Source: Paraburkholderia antibiotica
GTDB lineage: Bacteria; Pseudomonadota; Gammaproteobacteria; Burkholderiales; Burkholderiaceae
Assembly: GCF_012927125.1 (NCBI RefSeq)
Contig: NZ_JABBFZ010000029.1
Location: 1 to 64,000 of the forward strand
DNA length: 64,000 nucleotides
Direction: 5' to 3'
The notes below the pieces were generated by a model. It did no database searches and had not been told where the DNA came from. It saw nothing but the letters and a program-made list of their open reading frames with translations. This document shows positions 36,816-44,824 of this stretch, one piece after another (within the stretch, counting starts at the first letter, position 1; each line of letters starts with the position of its first letter). Both the position numbers and the translations under genes were made by a program.

Positions 36816-38038
36816 CACGTTGCGGCGCGCGCGGTTGCCGGCTTGGTCACGTCGAGCAATGTGATCGGCAACGCCTGACGCCATGTATCGAAACCGCCGA
36901 GCGGCTGCGCCTGCGCGAGCGCGATGCGCGTCAGCGTGCCGCCATGCTGCTCGCGCCACGCGTTCAACACCGCTTCGCCTTGCAGCGTGACCGCGTTCGC
37001 GACGAGCCGGCCGCCGTCGCGCAAGCGCGCCCAGCACGTGTCGAGCACGCCGGGCGCAGTCACACCACCGCCGATAAACACCGCGTGCGGCGCCGGCAAT
37101 CCTTCCAGCGCGGCGGGCGCGCGGCCGGCCACCAGTTGCAGGCCGGGCACGCCCAACGCGTCGCGATTCTGTTCGATGAAGCGTTGCCGCGCGTCGTGCG
37201 CTTCGATCGCGATCGCGCGACAGGTCGGATGCGCGCGCATCCATTCGATGCCGATCGAACCGCTGCCCGCACCGACGTCCCACAGCAATTCGCCAGGCGC
37301 GGGCGCGAGTCGCGCGAGCGTGATCGCGCGTACGTCGCGTTTGGTCAGCTGGCCGTCGTGGATAAAGGCGTCGTCGGGCAAACCGCAGGTCAGCGGTAAA
37401 CGCGGCGCCTGCGCCGATGCGCGGCAGTCGAGCGCGATCAGATTGAGCGCGGCCGTCTCGCCGGCCGGCCATTGATCCGCGCGACCGTCGATGCGCCGCT
37501 CCTGCTCGCCGCCCAGATGTTCGAGCACGCTCATGCGGGTCCCCCCGAAGCCGCGTGCGGAGAGTGACTCGGCCAGCGCCGCGGGCGTGCGGCCGTCCGC
37601 GCTCAGGATGAAGAGCCGCGCGCCGTCGTGCAGATGTGCGTTTAGCGTGGCCAGCGGCCGTCCGACCAGCGACACCGTCACGACATCCTGCAACGGCCAG
37701 CCGAGTCGCGCGGCCGCGAGCGACAGCGACGACGGCGCGGGCAGCACCCGCAGTTCATCGGCCGGCAGTTGCCGCGCGAGCGTCGCGCCGACGCCGAACA
37801 GCATCGGGTCGCCGCTTGCGAGCACGCACACCGCGTGCGGACGCTCGGCCAGCAGCGGCGCGAGATCGAATGGTCGCGGCCAGGCAGCGCGGCGCGCGGC
37901 GAGCCGCGCGGGCAGCATCGCCAGATGACGTTCGCCGCCGTACACCACCGACGCGCCCAGCAATGCACGCCGCGCGGACCGCCCCAAACCGGCGAAGCCG
38001 TCGTCGCCTATGCCCACCACGGTCAGCCATGCCGGCAT
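36815..38038 (-). CDS. cobL: Bifunctional precorrin-6B methyltransferase CobL (CbiE-CbiT fusion)
   Basis: A 407-aa fusion. Residues 1-200 are CbiE (WLTVVGIGDDGFAGLGRSAR, VLASGDPMLFGVGATL); residues about 215-407 are CbiT (TKRDVRAITLARLAP, LLWDVGAGSGSIGIEWMR, FIGGGVTAPGVLD). It methylates C5 and C15 and decarboxylates the C12 acetate. GAGG eight bases before ATG 38038 sets the start. It is the first gene of the minus arm, so the arm's promoter should lie in 38040-38400. Confidence 0.95.
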   Translation of the reverse strand: MPAWLTVVGIGDDGFAGLGRSARRALLGASVVYGGERHLAMLPARLAARRAAWPRPFDLAPLLAERPHAVCVLASGDPMLFGVGATLARQLPADELRVLPAPSSLSLAAARLGWPLQDVVTVSLVGRPLATLNAHLHDGARLFILSADGRTPAALAESLSARGFGGTRMSVLEHLGGEQERRIDGRADQWPAGETAALNLIALDCRASAQAPRLPLTCGLPDDAFIHDGQLTKRDVRAITLARLAPAPGELLWDVGAGSGSIGIEWMRAHPTCRAIAIEAHDARQRFIEQNRDALGVPGLQLVAGRAPAALEGLPAPHAVFIGGGVTAPGVLDTCWARLRDGGRLVANAVTLQGEAVLNAWREQHGGTLTRIALAQAQPLGGFDTWRQALPITLLDVTKPATARAAT

Positions 38039-38211
38039 GCATTCATCCTCATTCGTGTCGTCGACTCTTTGCAGCGGATGCGCCGCGCCACCGCAAGCCT
38101 GTAGCCTTGCGCGCGCGTCCCCGTGCTTTGAAAGCACGCATGATACCGCCGCGACGCGGCTGGCGGGGTGCCGCACAGGCTATCGCGCATTACGACTTGC
38201 GCTATCGCAGC

Positions 38212-38235
38212 GAGTTTGCCGTTATTTACAAACTC
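38212..38235. promoter_or_regulatory. Inverted repeat upstream of cobL, possible operator
   Basis: GAGTTTG, a 10-bp spacer, CAAACTC: a perfect 7-bp inverted repeat with half-site centres 17 bp apart, suitable for a dimeric DNA-binding protein on roughly the same face of the helix. It lies about 175 bp before the cobL start. The neighbouring sigma-54 activator is one candidate ligand; that is inference. Confidence 0.4.
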
Positions 38236-38402
38236 TCCATCTAATAATCGTTATCCTCATGAAATCGTCGCCAACGCAAAATTAAATCAATCCCGGTAAA
38301 ATACCTGATCAACATATGAATCCAATTTAATCAGAAAGAAAAAGCTGGCATGGATTCTTATTAATCAGATATTCGCGTTTCCAGTCGTAAAATATGTAAA
38401 AA

Positions 38403-38522
38403 TTAGTAAATATCATTAACTCCGGTACTTATTAATTCGAACATCAATTCATCGGATGATTGCTCTAATATATTTAGGATGGCTTTATCATGCGCTTCTT
38501 TATTCACGAACGTGGTTGACAC
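38403..38522 (-). CDS. Possible 39-aa protein in the AT-rich region
   Basis: A minus frame from GTG 38522 (GGAG four bases upstream) to TAA 38403 would give a 39-residue peptide with helical, acidic character (NKEAHDKAILNILEQSSDEL). Its codons are AT-rich, unlike all neighbours. The composition looks protein-like, but the short length and overlap with the activator's upstream region make it uncertain. Confidence 0.25.
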   Translation of the reverse strand: MSTTFVNKEAHDKAILNILEQSSDELMFELISTGVNDIY

Positions 38523-38523
38523 C

Positions 38524-38550
38524 CCGCTCCATGCCTCGCGCATGGAGCGG
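38524..38550 (+). promoter_or_regulatory. Perfect hairpin just upstream of the sigma-54 activator
   Basis: CCGCTCCATGC, loop CTCGC, GCATGGAGCGG is an 11-bp perfect inverted repeat immediately before GGAGAG. If transcribed it would form a stable stem next to the ribosome site; as DNA it could be an operator. No T-run follows, so it is not a normal terminator. Confidence 0.5.
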
Positions 38551-38575
38551 CGGAGAGAGCTGCGTCTATGACGCA

Positions 38576-39568
38576 ATGAATGAAAATGCACAGAGCAAGA
38601 TAATCGGTTCGAGTGAGGTGATGCTCGCGCTATTCCGGATGATCCATAAGGTCGCGACCGTCGACGCGCCGATTCTTATTGTCGGAGAAACCGGAACCGG
38701 CAAAGAACTGACGGCGCTGGCCATTCACGAACTCTCGCCGCGTCGCGATGCGCCATTCGTCGCCGTGAATTGCGGCGCCATTCCGGCTCAATTACTTCAA
38801 TCCGAACTTTTCGGTTACGAACGCGGTGCTTTTACGGGCGCCAGTCATCGCAAGATCGGACGTGTCGAAGCCGCCATCGGGGGCACGCTGTTTCTCGACG
38901 AAATCGGCGACATGCCATTGGAAAGCCAGGCCAGTCTGCTGCGCTTTCTCCAGGAAGGCCAGATCGAACGGCTCGGCGGCAACGCCGCGATCGACGTCGA
39001 CGTACGGGTGATCTCGGCCACTCACGTCGACCTGCCGGCGGCGATCGCCGCCAACCGCTTTCGCGCGGACCTGTATCACCGGCTTTGCGTGCTGCAGATC
39101 GAGGAGCCGCCGCTGCGCGCGCGCGGCAAGGACATCGAGCTGCTCGCCGGACATTTCTTCGAGCGCTTCAAACATGACGCCGGCCGCAAGTTGTGCGGTT
39201 TTTCGCACGACGCGATCGCCGCGCTCTACGACTACGACTGGCCGGGCAACGTGCGCGAACTGAACAACCGCGTGCGCCGCGCGATCGTGATGTCGGAAGG
39301 CCGCATGCTGACCGCGCGCGATCTCGGCCTGCCGGCGCAGATCGAAGTCCCGCCGGCGACGCTCGCCCAGGCGCGCAAGGCGGCCGAACGTCAGGTGATC
39401 GAGCACGCGCTGCTGCGCAATCACGGCAAGCTCGGCGATACCGCGCAGCAGTTGGGGGTCTCGCGCGTCACGCTGTATCGGCTGCTGAGCGCACACGGCA
39501 TGCGCCACGGCAACAACGACGCCGCCGACAACTGGCACGGCGGCATGCCTATCGAAGCGTCCGCGTAA
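38576..39568 (+). CDS. Sigma-54-dependent activator lacking an N-terminal sensory domain
   Basis: A 330-aa enhancer-binding protein that begins almost directly at the AAA+ domain: Walker A GETGTGKE (37-44), GAFTGA (84-89), FLDEIGDMP, then a Fis-type helix-turn-helix (TAQQLGVSRVTLYRLL). It is closely similar along its length to the C-terminal part of the activator at 15382 but the receiver-like domain is missing, and the AT-rich upstream DNA shows no remnant of one. ATG 38576 has GGAGAG only at about 18 bases; ATG 38546-region starts add up to 15 residues. It lies between the two cob arms and may control them. Confidence 0.85.
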   Translation: MNENAQSKIIGSSEVMLALFRMIHKVATVDAPILIVGETGTGKELTALAIHELSPRRDAPFVAVNCGAIPAQLLQSELFGYERGAFTGASHRKIGRVEAAIGGTLFLDEIGDMPLESQASLLRFLQEGQIERLGGNAAIDVDVRVISATHVDLPAAIAANRFRADLYHRLCVLQIEEPPLRARGKDIELLAGHFFERFKHDAGRKLCGFSHDAIAALYDYDWPGNVRELNNRVRRAIVMSEGRMLTARDLGLPAQIEVPPATLAQARKAAERQVIEHALLRNHGKLGDTAQQLGVSRVTLYRLLSAHGMRHGNNDAADNWHGGMPIEASA

Positions 39569-39637
39569 GCGCCGGCACAGCCGCGCTCCAGCCGCGGGCC
39601 ACGCCGATAAACAGGCGCTGCGGCCGGACCGTAAAGA

Positions 39638-39643
39638 TATAAT
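39638..39643 (+). promoter_or_regulatory. Possible -10 element before cobG
   Basis: A perfect TATAAT lies about 85 bp before the chosen cobG start. The position 17 bp upstream shows no good -35 hexamer, so this is a weak promoter candidate. Confidence 0.3.
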
Positions 39644-39726
39644 GGCCGCTTTGATTGCCCACGGTTAGCCCGAAGCGCTTTGCGGCCGCATGGTTCACGC
39701 CGGTCCCCATCGGGCGGCATGTAGCG

Positions 39727-41388
39727 ATGCGGCAGCCCTGCCCGTCGCGCGACGCTAAACCCGGTGTCCTCTTGAATCGAGCTTCGCCCTCCAACGTTTT
39801 GCCCCACGCGCTCGCCACGTCGCGGTCCTCCGCATGTCCGGGACTCGTGCGCATCGTCGCCGCGCGCGATGGCGGCATCTGCCGCATCAAGCTGCCCGGT
39901 GGCGTGCTGAGCGCCGCGCAGGTCCACGCGATCGCCGATGCCGCCACGCGTCACGCGCACGGCGTGATCGAACTGACCAATCGCGCGAATCTGCAATTGC
40001 GCGGCGTGCGCGATGGACATGAAGCGGCTTTGAGCGCGGCGCTGCTTCGCGCGGGGCTCGGGCCGGCTTCGGCATTCGCGTCGGTCACGTGCGTCGCGTC
40101 TGCGGCCGCTTCTGCCGCTTCCTCTGCTTCCTCTGCTTCCGCCGAAGTCTCCGCTGTCGCATCGCCGTCAGCATCGCCCTACGCCGCGGCGAACGACGCC
40201 GACTCGCCCGACACCGCCGCGCTCAGTGCCGCCGACGACGTGCGCAACGTGATGATCAGCCCCGCCGCCGGCCGCGATCCGCATGCGCTGATCGACACGA
40301 CACCGCTCTGCGCCGAACTGCTCGCGCTGCTGCAAGGCGACCCGCGCTTCGCGGCGTTGTCGCCGAAATTCGCGCTGCTGCTCGACGGCGGCGAACGGCT
40401 CGCGCGGCTCGATCATCCGCACGACGTGTGGCTCGCGGCATCGATCGGCGAAGAAGGCGTGCGTTTCGTGTTCGGTTTCGCGGGATGTCCGGGGCCGGCG
40501 ACTGCCAATACGGCCGCCAACAATGCATCCGCCCACGCGAGCACCGAGGCAAGCACCAACGCCAATCACAACGCCAGCGGAAACGCGAACGAAAACGCGA
40601 ACGGCACCGGCGCGCTCGGCACCGTGCTGCCGTCGCGCGTACCGGCGCTCGTGCACGCGTTGCTGCACACCTTCCTCGATCTCGCCGCCGCCGACGCGGC
40701 CCGCATGCGCGACCTGCTCGCCACGCACAGCGCCGACGCGGTACTGCGGCACGCGCAGCGCTACGTCGATTTCCCGCTCGCGCGCGACGCGTCGCTCAGC
40801 CACTGGCAACGCCCACGCGCGGCCGACGCGCTGCTGCGCCTCGGCGCGCACGCGCAGCACCACGCGGGACTCTGGCACGTCGGCGGTCAGCCGCCGCTCG
40901 GCCGGCTCGATGCGAGCACGTTGCGCCGTCTCGCGGCGCTCTCGCAGCGGTACGGCAACGGCATGCTGCACGCGACGCCCTGGCAAAGCGTGCTGCTGCC
41001 CGATATCGCGACGTCGGCCGTGCCCGCCGTGCTCATCAGGCTGATCGCGCTCGGCCTCGCGTGCGACCCCGCGCAGACCATCGCGCACGTGATCGCGTGC
41101 GCCGGTTCGAGCGGCTGCGCGAAAGGCCTCGCCGACACCAAGGCCGACGCGCTGCAACTCGCCGCGCAATTGCCCGCCGGCGTCGACGTGCATCTGAGCG
41201 GCTGCCCACGTTCCTGCGCGGCCGCGCATTGCGCGCCGTACACGCTGCTTGCGGCCGCGCCCGGCCGCTACGACATTTATCAACGCGACGGCAGCGCCGG
41301 CTTCGGCCGCTGCATCGCCAATCAACAGACGATCGACGAGGCTGCCGCGCTACTCGCGCGCCTCGCCCGGAGTAACCCCCATGCTTGA
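39727..41388 (+). CDS. cobG: Precorrin-3B synthase CobG
   Basis: A 553-aa protein of the sulfite/nitrite-reductase-like family. SACPGLVRIVAARDGGICRI and GVIELTNRANLQLRG are CobG hallmarks; the Fe-S ligands are in CAGSSGCAKG and LSGCPRSCAAAH. CobG uses oxygen to hydroxylate C20 and form the gamma-lactone of precorrin-3B. It is about 100 residues longer than usual because of two Ala/Ser/Asn-rich insertions (about nt 40090-40250 and 40495-40620). The true start is uncertain: ATG 39727 and TTG 39655 are in frame, conserved sequence begins near 39830. It overlaps cobH by 8 bp. Confidence 0.92.
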   Translation: MRQPCPSRDAKPGVLLNRASPSNVLPHALATSRSSACPGLVRIVAARDGGICRIKLPGGVLSAAQVHAIADAATRHAHGVIELTNRANLQLRGVRDGHEAALSAALLRAGLGPASAFASVTCVASAAASAASSASSASAEVSAVASPSASPYAAANDADSPDTAALSAADDVRNVMISPAAGRDPHALIDTTPLCAELLALLQGDPRFAALSPKFALLLDGGERLARLDHPHDVWLAASIGEEGVRFVFGFAGCPGPATANTAANNASAHASTEASTNANHNASGNANENANGTGALGTVLPSRVPALVHALLHTFLDLAAADAARMRDLLATHSADAVLRHAQRYVDFPLARDASLSHWQRPRAADALLRLGAHAQHHAGLWHVGGQPPLGRLDASTLRRLAALSQRYGNGMLHATPWQSVLLPDIATSAVPAVLIRLIALGLACDPAQTIAHVIACAGSSGCAKGLADTKADALQLAAQLPAGVDVHLSGCPRSCAAAHCAPYTLLAAAPGRYDIYQRDGSAGFGRCIANQQTIDEAAALLARLARSNPHA

Positions 41389-42007
41389 CTACATTCGCGA
41401 CGGTCAGGAGATCTATCGCCAATCGTTCGCGACGATCCGCGCGGAAGCCGACCTCGCGCGCATCCCCGCCGACCTGGAAAAACTCGCGGTGCGCGTGATC
41501 CACGCGTGCGGCATGGTCGACGTGATCGACGACCTCGCCTTCTCCGACGGCGCCGGCCACGCGGGCCGCACCGCGCTCGCGCAAGGCGCGCCGATCCTGT
41601 GCGACGCGGGCATGGTCGCGCAGGGCATCACGCGCGCTCGGCTGCCCGCCGACAACGACGTGATCTGCACGCTCACCGATCCGAACGTGCCGGCGCTCGC
41701 GCGCGAACTCGGCAATACGCGCTCGGCCGCCGCGCTCGAATTGTGGCGTCCGCGTCTTGCCGGCAGCGTCGTCGTGATCGGCAATGCGCCGACCGCGCTG
41801 TTTCATCTGCTCGATCTGCTCGACGCTGGTGCGCCGAAGCCCGCGCTGATTCTCGGCTTTCCGGTCGGCTTCGTCGGCGCGGCGGAATCGAAGGCGGCGC
41901 TCGCCGACAACAGCCGCGGCGTGCCCTATGTGGTCGTGCACGGCCGACGCGGCGGCAGCGCGATGGCCGCCGCCGCGGTCAACGCGCTCGCGACGGAGGT
42001 TGAATAA
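41381..42007 (+). CDS. cobH: Precorrin-8X methylmutase CobH
   Basis: A 208-aa protein matching CobH/CbiC: SFATIRAEADLARIP, VIHACGMVDV with the catalytic His, GAPILCDAGMVAQGI, GNAPTALFHLLDLL and GFPVGFVGAAESK. It moves the C11 methyl to C12, giving hydrogenobyrinate. The start overlaps the cobG stop by 8 bp and its TAA is followed immediately by the cobI ATG. Confidence 0.96.
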   Translation: MLDYIRDGQEIYRQSFATIRAEADLARIPADLEKLAVRVIHACGMVDVIDDLAFSDGAGHAGRTALAQGAPILCDAGMVAQGITRARLPADNDVICTLTDPNVPALARELGNTRSAAALELWRPRLAGSVVVIGNAPTALFHLLDLLDAGAPKPALILGFPVGFVGAAESKAALADNSRGVPYVVVHGRRGGSAMAAAAVNALATEVE

Positions 42008-42772
42008 ATGACGGCTTCCGTGGCGACGATGGAAACCGCGGCGAAGACTCGCGGCACGCTGTTCGGCATCGGCGTCGGTCCCGGCGACCCGGAGCTGCTC
42101 ACGCTGAAGGCACTGCGTTTGCTGCAGGCCGCGCCGGTGGTCGCGTATTTCGTCGCGAAGGGCAAGAAAGGCAACGCGTTCGGAATCGTCGAGGCGCATC
42201 TGCACGACGCGCAACAGCATCTGCCGCTCGTCTATCCGGTGACGACCGAAGCGCTCGAGCCGCCGCTGTCGTACGAGGCGATCATCGCCGACTTCTACGA
42301 CACCGCCGCTGAGATCGTCGCGGGTCATCTCGACGCGGGCCGCGATGTCGCGGTGATCTGCGAGGGCGATCCGTTTTTCTACGGCTCGTACATGTATCTG
42401 CACGACCGGCTCGCGGCGCGCTACGACAGCGAGGTCGTGCCCGGCGTGTGCTCGATGCTCGGCGGCGCGGCGGTGCTCGGCGCACCGCTCGTGTATCGCA
42501 ACCAGAGTCTGTCGGTGCTGTCCGGCGTGCTGCCGGAAGACGAATTGCGCCGCCGTCTCGCGGATGCGGATGCAGCGGTCGTGATGAAGCTCGGCCGCAA
42601 TTTCGACAAGGTGCGACGCGTGCTCGACGAACTCGGCCTCGCCGGACGCGCGCTGTACGTCGAACGCGCGACGATGGCCAATCAGCGCATCGTGCCGCTC
42701 GCCGACGTCGATCCGATGGCGTCGCCGTATTTTTCGTTGCTGGTCGTGCCGGGGCAGAAATGGCAAGGCTGA
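42008..42772 (+). CDS. cobI: Precorrin-2 C20-methyltransferase CobI
   Basis: A 254-aa SAM methyltransferase: GTLFGIGVGPGDPELLTLKAL, VAYFVAKGKKGNAFGIVE, ICEGDPFFYGSYMYLHDRL, EVVPGVCSMLGGAAVLG and VVMKLGRNFDKVRRVL match CobI/CbiL. It makes precorrin-3A. The gene abuts cobH and overlaps the next gene by 13 bp. Confidence 0.96.
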   Translation: MTASVATMETAAKTRGTLFGIGVGPGDPELLTLKALRLLQAAPVVAYFVAKGKKGNAFGIVEAHLHDAQQHLPLVYPVTTEALEPPLSYEAIIADFYDTAAEIVAGHLDAGRDVAVICEGDPFFYGSYMYLHDRLAARYDSEVVPGVCSMLGGAAVLGAPLVYRNQSLSVLSGVLPEDELRRRLADADAAVVMKLGRNFDKVRRVLDELGLAGRALYVERATMANQRIVPLADVDPMASPYFSLLVVPGQKWQG

Positions 42773-44748
42773 GCGCACCCGCCATCGTGATTCTCGGCGC
42801 CGGAGCGCTCGCAACCGCGCGGCGGATTCAGGCGCTGTATGCCGGAGGGGGGGCGTCCCGCGCGGCCGATGCCGCTGATGCCGCCGCTCAAGGCATTCAC
42901 GCCGCGCCGCGCATTGCTACGGATTGCCAGGTACATGCGCTGCAAGGCCGTGTCGATGCCGACGTGTCGTACGTTGAACTCGGCGCGCATCTGCGTGACC
43001 TGTACGCGCGCGGCACGCCGATCGTCGCGTTGTGCGCGGCCGGCATCGTGATCCGTTGCCTCGCGCCGCTGCTGTCGAACAAGGGCGCCGAGCCGCCGGT
43101 GCTCGCGGTCGCCGAGGATGGCAGCGCGGTCGTGCCGCTGCTCGGCGGTCTCGCGGGCGTCAACGTGATGGCGCGCGAGATCGCCGCCGCTTTCGCCGTG
43201 CAACCGGCGATTACGACGACCGGCGAGCTGCGCTTCGGCACCTGCGTGCTCAATCCGCCCGACGGCTACGCGCTCGCCGATCTCGGCCAGGGCAAGCGCT
43301 TCGTGTCGGATCTGCTGGCGGGCGAAAGCACCCGCATCGAAGGCGACGCGCCGTGGCTCGACGACGCGCAACTGCCGCGCTCCGCCTCCGCGCGTCTCGC
43401 GATTCGCGTGACGCCGCGCGCATGGGATGGGCGGGATGACGAGCTGGTGATTCATCCGCGCAGTGTCGTGGCGGCGGTGGCGCCTGTGGGAGTGACCTTG
43501 GGCGGTGACGGGTGGCGTGAGCGGGATGCTAGCGTTAGCGGCGGCACGACTGCGGAGGCGGATGCCCGTCATCTCGCGCGCGCTAAAACTGGAACGGATG
43601 CTGATGCCGCTTTCGGCACTGGTGCCAATGCCGCTTTCGACGCCAACGCAGAAGCCGATACCAGCGCCAGTAGCAGCCCCGCCCAGGCAATCGCAACACG
43701 CGTACACGCCGCCCTCAGCGCGCACGGCCTCTCACCGCTATCGCTCGCGGCGTTGCTCGCCCCCGCGGCCGACATGGCCGACCCGGCGCTCGCCGAAGCC
43801 GCCCAGCTTCTGAACGTGCCACTACGCTTCGCTTCGACCAGCTCCGAAGAGGCCCCCCCCAAGGCAACCGCACTGCTACACGCGGCCCTACGCGTCCCTC
43901 ACGACACGCTGCACGACCCCGCACAGCCCGGCGTCGCGCTCGCCGTCTCCGCCCTCGCAATCGATCCCGCGACGCTCGGCCGTCCGCGCGGCCGCCTGAC
44001 CGTGATCGGCCTCGGCCCCGGCCGCGCCGACCTGATGGTCCCGGCCGCGCGCACCGCGTTGAACGAGGCGACCGACATCCTCGGCTACGACACCTACGTG
44101 AAAATGGCCGGCCCGCTGCGCGCCGATCAGCGCGTGCACGGCACCGACAATCGCGAGGAAATGCAGCGCGCGCGGCACGCGTTCGAACTCGCGAGCAACG
44201 GGCGCTCGGTCGTGATGGTGTCGTCGGGCGATCCGGGCGTGTTCGCGATGGCGGCGGCCGTGCTCGAAGCGCTCGAAGCGTCGCGGAACGACGCGTGGGC
44301 CGCGGTCGAACTCGCGATCGTGCCGGGCGTGTCGGCGGCACTCGCGACCGCCGCTCAGGCCGGCGCGCCGCTTGGCCACGACTTCTGCATGCTGTCGCTG
44401 TCCGACAACCTGAAGCCGTGGACGATCATCGAACAGCGCCTGCGTCACGCGGCGCAAGCCGATCTCGTGATGGCGTTCTACAACCCGATCTCGCGCGCAC
44501 GCCCATGGCAACTGGACAAGGCGCTCGACATCGTGCGGGAATATCGCGCGGCATCGACCGAGGTCGTGCTTGGACGCGACATCGGCCGACCGGGCGGCAC
44601 GCTGCGCACGCTGACGCTCGGCGAGTTGCGTTCAACCGACGTGGACATGCGCACGATGGTGATCGTCGGTTCGTCGCTGACGCGCAGGTTTACTGCTGGC
44701 GGCGAGCACGGCGCCGAGTGGGTCTATACGCCGCGCTGGTACGAGTGA
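42760..44748 (+). CDS. cobJ: CbiG-CobJ fusion (precorrin-5A hydrolase-like / precorrin-3B C17-methyltransferase)
   Basis: A 662-aa fusion. The N-terminal 235 residues are CbiG-like (LCAAGIVIRCLAPLLSNKG, VVPLLGGLAGVNVMAREI, IRVTPRAWDGRDDE); the next part is a low-complexity Ala/Asp/Asn linker (nt about 43555-43690) and a CbiG/CobE-type segment (VHAALSAHGLSPLSLAALLAPAAD split by motif); residues about 405-662 are CobJ/CbiH (LTVIGLGPGRADLMV, DTYVKMAG, MVSSGDPGVFAMAAAV, MAFYNPISRARPWQL). CobJ methylates C17 with ring contraction. The ATG at 42760 lies inside the cobI end. Confidence 0.93.
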   Translation: MARLSAPAIVILGAGALATARRIQALYAGGGASRAADAADAAAQGIHAAPRIATDCQVHALQGRVDADVSYVELGAHLRDLYARGTPIVALCAAGIVIRCLAPLLSNKGAEPPVLAVAEDGSAVVPLLGGLAGVNVMAREIAAAFAVQPAITTTGELRFGTCVLNPPDGYALADLGQGKRFVSDLLAGESTRIEGDAPWLDDAQLPRSASARLAIRVTPRAWDGRDDELVIHPRSVVAAVAPVGVTLGGDGWRERDASVSGGTTAEADARHLARAKTGTDADAAFGTGANAAFDANAEADTSASSSPAQAIATRVHAALSAHGLSPLSLAALLAPAADMADPALAEAAQLLNVPLRFASTSSEEAPPKATALLHAALRVPHDTLHDPAQPGVALAVSALAIDPATLGRPRGRLTVIGLGPGRADLMVPAARTALNEATDILGYDTYVKMAGPLRADQRVHGTDNREEMQRARHAFELASNGRSVVMVSSGDPGVFAMAAAVLEALEASRNDAWAAVELAIVPGVSAALATAAQAGAPLGHDFCMLSLSDNLKPWTIIEQRLRHAAQADLVMAFYNPISRARPWQLDKALDIVREYRAASTEVVLGRDIGRPGGTLRTLTLGELRSTDVDMRTMVIVGSSLTRRFTAGGEHGAEWVYTPRWYE

Positions 44749-44780
44749 GATACCCGCAGGAGAGGCATGAGTGAGACACC

Positions 44781-44802
44781 TGAGCGGGCCCCCACCCGCT
44801 CA
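44781..44802. terminator. Hairpin between converging cobJ and LysR genes
   Basis: TGAGCGGG, loop CCCCCA, CCCGCTCA is a perfect 8-bp stem in the 76-bp gap between two convergent genes. No T-run follows on either side, so it may act as a weak or RNA-stabilising terminator. Confidence 0.45.
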
Positions 44803-44824
44803 AACTCATGCTCAAGCTCGCCGC

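Larger units (their letters stand above)
38039..38575. other. AT-rich control region between the cob arms
   Basis: About 540 bp between cobL (minus) and the sigma-54 activator (plus). From about 38220 to 38510 it is strikingly AT-rich compared with the neighbours. It holds an inverted repeat at 38212-38235, a hairpin at 38524-38550 and a possible small minus-strand ORF. I found no B12-box or other cobalamin riboswitch sequence in it. Confidence 0.6.

Noticed and set aside
36816..37472. In-frame upstream extension of cbiD giving about 600 residues
   Set aside because: It lies wholly inside cobL in another frame; CbiD similarity begins just after ATG 36815.
38513..38527. GG-N10-GC spacing like a sigma-54 promoter before the activator
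   Set aside because: Only the invariant dinucleotides fit; the rest of the -24/-12 consensus is missing, and it overlaps the hairpin.
39569..39826. Possible cobalamin riboswitch before cobG
   Set aside because: No B12-box or characteristic conserved core could be found by eye on either strand.
41036..42814. Long open frame (592 codons) antisense to cobG, cobH and cobI
   Set aside because: Arg/His/Ala-rich composition typical of the antisense of GC-rich genes, and the plus-strand genes are certain.
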